From Calditrichota bacterium (GTDB taxonomy: Bacteria; Electryoneota; RPQS01), in NCBI GenBank assembly GCA_020637445.1, contig JACJVZ010000002.1, positions 434,001-498,000 on the forward strand: a DNA stretch of 64,000 nt, in the 5' to 3' direction. The notes under the pieces were generated by a model. The model did not search any database and was not told where the DNA came from. It was given only the letters and a program-made list of their open reading frames with translations. The translations under genes and the position numbers were made by a program. Shown here piece after piece: positions 52,247 through 59,370 of this stretch (its first letter is position 1; the number at the start of each line of letters is the position of its first letter).

Positions 52247-54481
52247 TTAGCTTAGTCCGAGCAATTTGCCACCTTGATAGATGGCGAAGGCCCCGACCCA
52301 CGCGAGCACAGTCATATAGCTGACCATGAAAATTGGCCACTTCCACGAATTCGTTTCGCGGCGGACGATGGCGACGGTCGACATGCATTGACATGCCAAC
52401 ACGAAAAACACCATCAGAGCGAATCCGACCAACGGTGTGTAAATAGGACGTCCGTCTTCGTTTTGCGCCCGTTGCAGCGTCTCGCGCAAGGTTATGGAGT
52501 CGTCATCTCCAATAGAGACTCCGTGAACGACGGCCAGCGAACTGACGAAAACTTCGCGCGCGGCAAAACTGGCGATGATGCCGATTCCCATGTGCCAATC
52601 GAAGCCCAACGGCTTAATGACGGGTTCGATGAATTTACCCATTTGCCCGCCGATGGAATGTTCGGTGCGCAATGCCGCTTCTTGCGTGGCAATGTGCTGA
52701 AGCGCCAAACTCTGCGCATCGTGGTCCATCGCCGGATTACTGAGCACGGTTTGGCGGGCTTGCTCGAAAGGAGCGGTGTCCGTCTTGACCCACTCGATGT
52801 TCATCAAGGCCCACAAGATCACCGTTGCCGCGAGAATCACGGTGCCGACGCGCGCGATAAAGAGTTTGGCGCGGTCGTAAAGATTCATCACGATCGAGCG
52901 TGCAGAGGGCAGCTTGTAGGTCGGAAGCTCGAGATAGAGCGGCGGCGGCGGACTTTTGAGAATCGTTTTTTTGAACAGTGCGGCAACGCTGATTCCGGCG
53001 AATACTGAAATCAAATACATGCTCATTAACACGAGTCCGCCGACGGTGAAAACGCCCAGCACGCGTTGATTGGCGACAAAAACGGTGCCGATTACCAGTG
53101 TATACACGGGCAAGCGAGCGCTGCATGACATCAACGGTGCAACCAATATCGTAACCAGTCGGTCCTTCTTTCCGGCAATTGTGCGCGTGGCCATAATTCC
53201 GGGAACGGCACAGGCGAAACTCGAGAGCAGCGGCACAAAGGCGCGACCGTCAAGTCCGACTTTGGCCATCACGCGATCCATCAGAAATGCCGCGCGGGCC
53301 ATGTAACCCGTGTCTTCCAGGATTCCGATAAAGAAAAACAAAAGCAAAATCTGCGGAAGGAAAATAAGAACATTTCCCATGCCCGCGATCGCGCCTTCGA
53401 CGACGAGATTGCGAAAGAGTCCGTCCGGCATGACCGCGCCGACGCTGCCGGCAATCCAATCGATCAAACTCTCGGATGCGGCCATTGCCGGCTCCGCCCA
53501 CGAGAAAATAGATTGGAAAACAAAGGCCATCACAGACAAAAAAATGACCGGACCGAGCAGACGATGCAAGAGAACGCGGTCGAGAGCTTCGGTAACGCGG
53601 TGGGGTAGGTCCTGCTCAACAGCAGAGGAGAGTACCATCAAGTTACGCAAGTACTGATAGCGTGCGCTAGTCTCGATGGCGCGAACTTGGTTGGTCGTCA
53701 GCTTGCGCTTATTTAGTACACGTTTGGCCATCGCAGTCTGCGTCGGGGAGACTTTGATGGCTTCGTCGCCGTCCAAAGTCGAGACCAAGAGCCATAAGGC
53801 TTCACCGCGAGCATTTTCTTTCGACGAAAGTCCGCTTTGCTCGAGACCTTCGGCGAGTTCTTTGACCGTGCTTTCAAGCGGCTCGGGAAGCGCGTCGATG
53901 AATCGCGGAACCTGTGCTGCCGGGCCATCCGTGCGAACACCCTGTTCAACCTGAGCAAGCAGCTCGGAGATGCCTTCACCCGTGCGGGCGACTACCGGAA
54001 TCACGGGACAACCAATCGCTGCCGAGAGTTTATCAGGATCGATATGAAAACCACGCTCGCGCGCAATATCCATCATGTTGAGCGCGACGATCAGCTTGAC
54101 GCCCATGTCGCGCAACTGGGTCGCGAAATATAAATTCCGCCGCACATTCGACGCGTCGAGTACGACGATCACGGAATCGGGACGCTTTAGGCCAACGCTG
54201 TCGCCGACCAAGACGTCATGTGAAATTTGCTCTTCCGGTGAGCGCGCGGCAAAGCTGTACGTGCCGGGAAGATCGACCAAATCGACGACTTCGCCGGACG
54301 GCAGAGCGAACTGCCCGATCTTTCTTTCGACCGTTACACCCGGGTAGTTGCCGACTTTATGGCGCGCACCGGTCAGGCGATTAAATAGCGTCGTCTTGCC
54401 CGAATTGGGATTCCCCGCAATAGCAATAAGCCGACGTGTTTGCGTCGGCGTATTAGTAATTGGACGAGGAAATATGGACAT
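52247..54481 (-). CDS. feoB: Ferrous iron transporter FeoB
   Basis: 744 residues. N-terminal G-protein domain: G1 GNPNSGKT (23-30), G2/G3 region NYPGVTVERKIG and DLPGTYSF, G4 NMMD. Then the FeoB helical domain and a membrane part with two Gate motifs (ILEDTGYMARAAFLMDRVM, FACAVPGIMATRTI, PLMSCSARLPVYTLVIG). It imports Fe2+ across the inner membrane. The ATG overlaps the feoA stop (TAATG), giving the order feoA-feoB-small Cys protein. Confidence 0.97.
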   Translation of the reverse strand: MSIFPRPITNTPTQTRRLIAIAGNPNSGKTTLFNRLTGARHKVGNYPGVTVERKIGQFALPSGEVVDLVDLPGTYSFAARSPEEQISHDVLVGDSVGLKRPDSVIVVLDASNVRRNLYFATQLRDMGVKLIVALNMMDIARERGFHIDPDKLSAAIGCPVIPVVARTGEGISELLAQVEQGVRTDGPAAQVPRFIDALPEPLESTVKELAEGLEQSGLSSKENARGEALWLLVSTLDGDEAIKVSPTQTAMAKRVLNKRKLTTNQVRAIETSARYQYLRNLMVLSSAVEQDLPHRVTEALDRVLLHRLLGPVIFLSVMAFVFQSIFSWAEPAMAASESLIDWIAGSVGAVMPDGLFRNLVVEGAIAGMGNVLIFLPQILLLFFFIGILEDTGYMARAAFLMDRVMAKVGLDGRAFVPLLSSFACAVPGIMATRTIAGKKDRLVTILVAPLMSCSARLPVYTLVIGTVFVANQRVLGVFTVGGLVLMSMYLISVFAGISVAALFKKTILKSPPPPLYLELPTYKLPSARSIVMNLYDRAKLFIARVGTVILAATVILWALMNIEWVKTDTAPFEQARQTVLSNPAMDHDAQSLALQHIATQEAALRTEHSIGGQMGKFIEPVIKPLGFDWHMGIGIIASFAAREVFVSSLAVVHGVSIGDDDSITLRETLQRAQNEDGRPIYTPLVGFALMVFFVLACQCMSTVAIVRRETNSWKWPIFMVSYMTVLAWVGAFAIYQGGKLLGLS

Positions 54482-54777
54482 TACTCGATTTCGGTCAAGG
54501 GCGCAACCAACAGGTGACGGGCGTCCTCGCGGCGGACGGCCAAGGTGCAGCCCGGCAAGCGAACGCTGAACGGGCTATTTAGTGGTGCGGTGCGCTCGAT
54601 AACGACATTTGTACCGGGGATCAGACCCATTTCCATGAGTCTGAGAATGTTCTCGGAGGGCTCCTCTATCTCAACCAGCTTGCAGCGGCTGCCGACGGGG
54701 AGACAGTCCAGCGGGCACAGAACACTTTTGTCTCCTGTATGTCCGCAACTAAGACATTGTAAGCACTTATCTTGCAT
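54481..54777 (-). CDS. feoA: FeoA with unusual Cys-rich N-terminal extension
   Basis: 98 residues. From residue 26 it is a normal FeoA SH3-like domain (LPVGSRCKLVEIEEPSEN, RLMEMGLIPGTNVVIERTAP, CTLAVRREDARHLLV), which binds or regulates FeoB. The first 25 residues add five cysteines (5, 8, 11, 21, 25) in a CLQCLSC ... CPLDC pattern, suggesting a zinc or iron-sulfur site that could sense iron or redox state (inference). First gene of the feo operon. No clear Shine-Dalgarno sequence is visible; a perfect inverted repeat lies 8 nt before the ATG. Confidence 0.92.
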   Translation of the reverse strand: MQDKCLQCLSCGHTGDKSVLCPLDCLPVGSRCKLVEIEEPSENILRLMEMGLIPGTNVVIERTAPLNSPFSVRLPGCTLAVRREDARHLLVAPLTEIE

Positions 54778-54784
54778 TCAATAA

Positions 54785-54800
54785 GTTAGAACTATCTAAC
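54785..54800. promoter_or_regulatory. Putative iron-dependent operator of feoAB
   Basis: Perfect inverted repeat GTTAGA-ACTA-TCTAAC, 8 bp before the feoA ATG. The TTAG...CTAA arms resemble DtxR/IdeR/MntR-type boxes (TTAGGTTAGCCTAA type). Binding by an iron-responsive repressor is inferred from similarity and position. Confidence 0.55.
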
Positions 54801-54842
54801 AAAAAATTGTACTTTACTATCCGATTCGAGCTTTGAGCTATA

Positions 54843-54871
54843 AATATGCATAATTTGAACCAACGAGTCAA
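54843..54871 (-). promoter_or_regulatory. Candidate promoter of feoAB
   Basis: On the minus strand TTGACT (54871-54866), 17 bp, CATATT (54848-54843). The inverted repeat 54785-54800 would lie about 40-50 nt downstream of the start point. Confidence 0.45.
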
Positions 54872-54964
54872 GAATTCTCTTCGTCGACTCGTCACTCATC
54901 TTTGCTTATCCCCGTAATTTTGGCGATATTCCGTGATTACCAATGACCCGTTAAGCCTCATCTC

Positions 54965-56035
54965 GTGCGCATACTTTTTAGCAACGCCTCTCTGATGTGG
55001 GGCGGCAATGAAAAATGGACTCTCAATGCCGCTGAAACATTAGCAAAACGGGGGCATGATGTCTGGGTTGCCGTGCGCGAAAAAGAGCTGTGGCTGACCC
55101 GCCAGAAAACCGGTTTGGTGAAGTGGCTCGAGTTGCCGTTTCTGAATGACGCAGATGTCAAGACTGTTTGGAAGCTGCGAAAGCTCATTCAGAAAGAGCG
55201 GATAGAGATCTTCTTGCCGACCCGCAGCCGCGACTATTGGCTGGGGGGATGGGCGGCGATGAAGACGGACGCGAAATACGTGATGCGTATGGGTATCACG
55301 CGCACATTGCCGAATACGCTCAAGGAACGACTTCGTTACAGCGTCTGGCCGGATGGAATCATCGTGAATGCCGAGGCAGTCAAGCAATCTCTCGTCGCAC
55401 ATCCGTGGATCAAGGGCGAGGGAATCCGCGTCATCTACAACGGCGTCGACCAGCGTGGACGCTGGACCCAGAGCGCTGCGCATGAATCCAACGTAATCTT
55501 AGTGGTTGCAGCAGGTCGAGTGGAGAGCGAAAAAGGCTTTGACGTCTTGATTGATGCCATGGCCATCGCAGTCAAAGCAGAGCCGCGATTGATTTGCGAA
55601 ATCTGGGGCAACGGAGACCAAGTGGATAACCTGAATGCGCAGATTGAACGCTTGGACTTGGACGAACACGTGAGGCTGCGCGGATTCACGCAGGATATTA
55701 CTCAAGAACTCGCCAAAGCAAACATAGCCGTGTCTTCGTCTTACCGGGAAGGGATTTCGAATTTCATTTTGGAATCTTGGTCGGTCGGAGTGCCACTGGT
55801 CGCAACGGCAATAGAAGGATCGGCGGAAATTGTGCACGACCGCAAACGCGGGGTGCTGGTTCCGCCTGGTGACGCGCAGGCGATGAGTGCCGCGATTTTA
55901 GAAATCGCGCGAGATGATAATTTACGCGATACTTGTATTTCCGGCGGCAAAGACGCGATAGAAAACATTCACAATTGGGAAAAAATGGCAGAGAACATGG
56001 AGATCTTCTTCAAAGAAATTGGAAAGAGGAAATAG
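54965..56035 (+). CDS. Glycosyltransferase family 4
   Basis: 356 residues from a GTG (VRILFSNASLMWGGNEKW). N-terminal WGGNEKWTLNAAETLAKRGH, then GT4 core: VVAAGRVESEKGFDVLIDAM, WGNGDQVDNLNAQIERL, VRLRGFTQDITQELAKANI and SSSYREGISNFILESWSVGVP. It resembles the gene at 58294 (WGGGEKWFVEAAKWF), so the two are likely paralogous LPS-core-type transferases. The last codons (GKRK, TAG) lie inside a GGAAAGA heptamer array (56021-56048), so the natural end may have been altered. Confidence 0.93.
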   Translation: MRILFSNASLMWGGNEKWTLNAAETLAKRGHDVWVAVREKELWLTRQKTGLVKWLELPFLNDADVKTVWKLRKLIQKERIEIFLPTRSRDYWLGGWAAMKTDAKYVMRMGITRTLPNTLKERLRYSVWPDGIIVNAEAVKQSLVAHPWIKGEGIRVIYNGVDQRGRWTQSAAHESNVILVVAAGRVESEKGFDVLIDAMAIAVKAEPRLICEIWGNGDQVDNLNAQIERLDLDEHVRLRGFTQDITQELAKANIAVSSSYREGISNFILESWSVGVPLVATAIEGSAEIVHDRKRGVLVPPGDAQAMSAAILEIARDDNLRDTCISGGKDAIENIHNWEKMAENMEIFFKEIGKRK

Positions 56036-56048
56036 GAAAGAGGAAATC
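56021..56048. repeat. Left heptamer array flanking the four-helix-bundle gene
   Basis: GGAAAGA, GGAAATA, GGAAAGA, GGAAATC: four units. It overlaps the stop codon of the glycosyltransferase (TAG at 56033-56035). The opposite-strand copy at 56421-56452 makes an inverted pair. Confidence 0.85.
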
Positions 56049-56062
56049 CAATCCCAGCCCTT

Positions 56063-56419
56063 ATGATTGATGATCTAAAGAATCGAACCAAAGCATTCGC
56101 GGTGCGCATCATAGGTTTGCACAACAGCCTGCGCGAGAAGAATTCCGCGAATGTCATCGCACACCAAGTTCTTAAGTCAGGAACATCTGTTGGAGCTCAC
56201 TGCGCGGAAGCTTCACGCGCAAAATCAAGAGCCGACTTCTTGAACAAAATAGTCGGAGCAACTCAAGAGCTTGAAGAAACTCTGTACTGGCTCGACCTAA
56301 TGGTTGAAGCAAGGCTGGTTAAAGCAACACGGCCGGAATTGCTTCGGAAGGAAGCCGACGAGCTGATGGCGATTCTAACAACGATAGCCAAGAAAACCAA
56401 AACGGGCAAGAGAGTCTGA
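56063..56419 (+). CDS. Four-helix-bundle protein (23S rRNA IVS/S23 type)
   Basis: 118 residues. MIDDLKNRTKAFAVRIIGLH, VIAHQVLKSGTSVGAHCAEA, SRADFLNKIVGATQELEET and LYWLDLMVEARLV are the signature of TIGR02436, the family first found inside intervening sequences of 23S rRNA genes (Leptospira and others) and scattered singly in FCB genomes. The biochemical role is unknown. The gene sits between two genes of a polysaccharide operon and is bracketed by inverted heptamer arrays, which suggests it moves or was inserted as a unit. Confidence 0.92.
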   Translation: MIDDLKNRTKAFAVRIIGLHNSLREKNSANVIAHQVLKSGTSVGAHCAEASRAKSRADFLNKIVGATQELEETLYWLDLMVEARLVKATRPELLRKEADELMAILTTIAKKTKTGKRV

Positions 56420-56420
56420 T

Positions 56421-56452
56421 TTTCCTCTTTCCTCTTTCCACTTTCCCCTTTT
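56421..56452. repeat. Right heptamer array flanking the four-helix-bundle gene
   Basis: TTTCCTC TTTCCTC TTTCCAC TTTCCCC: four units, the reverse complement type of the left array at 56021-56048. It ends 3 bp before the TTG start of the ABC exporter. Confidence 0.85.
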
Positions 56453-56455
56453 CAC

Positions 56456-58297
56456 TTGATTACTTACCTTAGCTTCATAAACCCGTTCAAGCGCTATCCG
56501 CGCCATCTGATCATGACGGCCGTGTCTACACTCTTCTATGTAGTGTTTAACACGCTGTCAATTTGGCTGGTCGCGCCGGTGCTGAATATTATCTTTTTGC
56601 CGAACAAGGCGACCGAACCACAAACGGAAGTTCTTACGGGCGGCTTGCGCGGCGTCTATGACGGACTGAAGCAATGGTCGTGGGAAATGCTCGGCGGCGG
56701 CGATCCGCTGGACGTGCTGCCGCGACTGTGCATCGCGCTCGTGATCGTGTTTATGCTTAAAAATTTGTTCGCATACTTACAGCTGCATTTCGTGTCGTAT
56801 GTCGAACAGAGAATGATCAAAGACTTGCGTGATCGAGTGTACGCACATGTAATTCGACAACCGTATAAGTTCTTCGACCGCAGTTCAACGGGCGAACTGA
56901 TGAGCGCCGTGATGAACGACGTGAACACGTTGTCCGTGACCTTTCAGAGAGTCTTCACTCAAGCCGTGCGCGACCCGATCACGGTAGTCACATTCTTGGT
57001 CATTCTTTTCGGTATTTCGTGGCAGCTTACCCTTGCGGCACTCGTGATCGTTCCGGCATTCGGACTGCTGTTTAAGAAAACCGGCGGCAGCCTCAAGCGA
57101 AAATCCGGCCGAATTCAAGAAGGTCTCGCGGAAATCACCGGCGCGCTGCAAGAAACGATCAGCGGTGCGAGGCTGATCAAATCTTCGGCATCGGAAGAAA
57201 AGGAATCTGAGCGGTTCGAAAACCGTTCGTTCAGGCTGTTTAGGCACTCGCTTAGGCTCGCAAGACTTGAACGGCTTGCCTCGCCCCTCTCCGAAACTAT
57301 CGGCGTGGTCATTATCGCGTCCGTCCTCCTGCTCGGCGGTCAACAAGTCCTGTCGGGGTCAATGCTCGACGCGGAAGACTTTATTCGCTTCATCGTCGTG
57401 CTCTTTTCGATGCTGGCTCCGGCCCGCGCGGTGGGCGGCTTGCACAACTATTTGCAGATTGGCGCCGCCGCCGGTGCGCGAATCAACACGCTGCTTGAAG
57501 AGCCTGTCGAGACGGCGGAAACGGAACAACCTGAGAAAGACGTCACAGCGCTGCATGACGGTATTCAATTTGATCACGTCTGGTTTCGCTATCCGACTTC
57601 CGAGCAATGGGTTTTGCGAGACGTGAACCTGACGGTGAAACGCGGAGAAAAAGTCGCGCTCGTCGGCAGGTCGGGAAGCGGGAAAACAACCACGGCGAAC
57701 CTCTTGCCGCGTTTCTATTCACCGGAGCGCGGCCGCGTGCTGTGGGACGGAGAAAACGTTGACACCCTGTCCCGTGCGTCTTTGCGCAGACATATCAGCT
57801 TGGTCAGTCAAGACGTGTTTTTGTTCAACGAGAGCGTGCGCTACAATTTGACGTACGGTCTGAACGACGTGCCCGAAGAAAAGCTGCAAGCGGTGATGGA
57901 CCGCGCGCAGTGCACGGATTTCGTGAAGAGGCTGCCGAACGGACTTGAAACGTTCGTGGGTGAGCGTGGCGCGCAGCTCTCCGGCGGACAAAAACAACGC
58001 ATCGCCATTGCAAGGGCGCTTCTCAAAGACGCACCGCTGCTTGTGTTTGACGAAGCAACGTCCGCGCTCGACAATGAATCGGAACGGTTGATTCAACGTG
58101 CGCTGGAAGAACTCTTCCGCGAACGAACGGTCATAATCATTGCCCACAGACTCAGTTCAATTCGCTTCGCCGACCGCGTCGTCGTGCTCGACGAAGGCGA
58201 AGTCGCCGCGCAAGGCTCGCACGACTCCCTGATGACAGACAGCGATCTCTACCGCACGTTAACACAGCTTTACGAACGTGAGAGTCAAGCTGAGTGA
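56456..58297 (+). CDS. MsbA-like ABC exporter (fused membrane and ATPase domains)
   Basis: 613 residues. Six-helix membrane domain (about 15-330), then ATPase: Walker A VGRSGSGKTTTANLL (about 403-417), Q-loop SLVSQDVFLF, signature LSGGQKQRIAIARALL (about 507-522), Walker B LLVFDEATSALD (about 528-539), H-loop IIAHRLSSI. Among LPS-type glycosyltransferases it is probably a lipid A/lipid-linked glycan flippase. The TTG start follows a pyrimidine heptamer array with no Shine-Dalgarno sequence, so a different start or leader-independent initiation is possible. The stop overlaps the next gene (GTGA). Confidence 0.93.
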   Translation: MITYLSFINPFKRYPRHLIMTAVSTLFYVVFNTLSIWLVAPVLNIIFLPNKATEPQTEVLTGGLRGVYDGLKQWSWEMLGGGDPLDVLPRLCIALVIVFMLKNLFAYLQLHFVSYVEQRMIKDLRDRVYAHVIRQPYKFFDRSSTGELMSAVMNDVNTLSVTFQRVFTQAVRDPITVVTFLVILFGISWQLTLAALVIVPAFGLLFKKTGGSLKRKSGRIQEGLAEITGALQETISGARLIKSSASEEKESERFENRSFRLFRHSLRLARLERLASPLSETIGVVIIASVLLLGGQQVLSGSMLDAEDFIRFIVVLFSMLAPARAVGGLHNYLQIGAAAGARINTLLEEPVETAETEQPEKDVTALHDGIQFDHVWFRYPTSEQWVLRDVNLTVKRGEKVALVGRSGSGKTTTANLLPRFYSPERGRVLWDGENVDTLSRASLRRHISLVSQDVFLFNESVRYNLTYGLNDVPEEKLQAVMDRAQCTDFVKRLPNGLETFVGERGAQLSGGQKQRIAIARALLKDAPLLVFDEATSALDNESERLIQRALEELFRERTVIIIAHRLSSIRFADRVVVLDEGEVAAQGSHDSLMTDSDLYRTLTQLYERESQAE

Positions 58298-59370
58298 GGC
58301 TCTTACTGGTCAATTCTGCGGCACCCGAGCTTTGGGGCGGCGGCGAAAAGTGGTTTGTTGAAGCGGCGAAGTGGTTTGACGCTAACGGACACGATGCCGC
58401 AATTGTTTCCCGTCCGGGATCGCACTTGATGACTCGGGCGATACAAGAAGATATCGAATGTATCGCGAGCAAATTTGGAGGCGACTTCGATCCGCTGGCG
58501 ATGCTGCGGGCGCGGGAAGTTATTCGAACGAGCCGCTCAGACGTGGTGCTGACGAATTTCAACAAAGAGAGCTGGCAGTTCGGAGTCGCGGCCAAGACGC
58601 TTAAGATACCCGCCGTCGCACGGCACGGATTTACTTTGTGGTCAAAGAAAGTCCATCACCGGCTCCTTGCACACAACATTTTAAGCAAGCTCGTCGTGAA
58701 CGCGGAGAGTATTCGCGCACACTATGAATCGCTGGGAATTAAGCACCAAGACATCACCGTAATCACAAACGGAGTGAGTCCCGTTCAACAAAAGCCGGGC
58801 GACCTTCGGAAACGATTGCAAATTTCCGACGATACTCTGCTCTTGGCGGCGGGTGGACGTTTGGAAAGTCAAAAACGATTTGACCGTTTGCTGCGAATCG
58901 CTTCGGAACTTGGGAAACACGTCTCATTCAAGCTGGCGATTTTCGGAACGGGTCCGCACGAGAACGACTTGCGCGTCAAGGCTTCGCAACTGGGTCTTGA
59001 CGACACTGCGACGTTTCTGGGTTTCGTGCCGGACTTCGCAAGCATTGTCGGCGACGCGGATTTGTTTCTTTTGACGTCTGAAGACGAAGGCACGCCAAAC
59101 GTCGTGCTGGAAGCAATGTCAAGTGGAGTTCCGGTGCTGGGATTCAAGGTCGGTGCGATGGAAAGTATCTTGGAAGGTGAATTGTCCGAATTCATAGTCG
59201 CTCCGGACGACGAGTCGCAGTTTATGCGGAAGTTGAGTGAGTTTGCAACAACTCGAGAGAAGTTGGACAAATGGCGCAGTCGCTTTCGGCAACGAGTTCA
59301 GGAAAAGTTTAGTTTCGATCGTTCCATGAGGCAATATCTCGACGTGCTGCAAGCGGCTATAGTAAAATGA
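58294..59370 (+). CDS. Glycosyltransferase family 4
   Basis: 358 residues from a GTG overlapping the ABC exporter stop. N-terminal WGGGEKWFVEAAKWFDANGH, then donor-domain motifs AAGGRLESQKRFDRLL, FGTGPHENDLRVKASQLGL, TFLGFVPDFASIVGDADLFL and TSEDEGTPNVVLEAMSSGVPVL. Similar to the gene at 54965. Acts in cytosolic assembly of the lipid-linked glycan exported by the adjacent transporter (inference). Its stop overlaps the next ATG. Confidence 0.94.
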   Translation: MRLLLVNSAAPELWGGGEKWFVEAAKWFDANGHDAAIVSRPGSHLMTRAIQEDIECIASKFGGDFDPLAMLRAREVIRTSRSDVVLTNFNKESWQFGVAAKTLKIPAVARHGFTLWSKKVHHRLLAHNILSKLVVNAESIRAHYESLGIKHQDITVITNGVSPVQQKPGDLRKRLQISDDTLLLAAGGRLESQKRFDRLLRIASELGKHVSFKLAIFGTGPHENDLRVKASQLGLDDTATFLGFVPDFASIVGDADLFLLTSEDEGTPNVVLEAMSSGVPVLGFKVGAMESILEGELSEFIVAPDDESQFMRKLSEFATTREKLDKWRSRFRQRVQEKFSFDRSMRQYLDVLQAAIVK

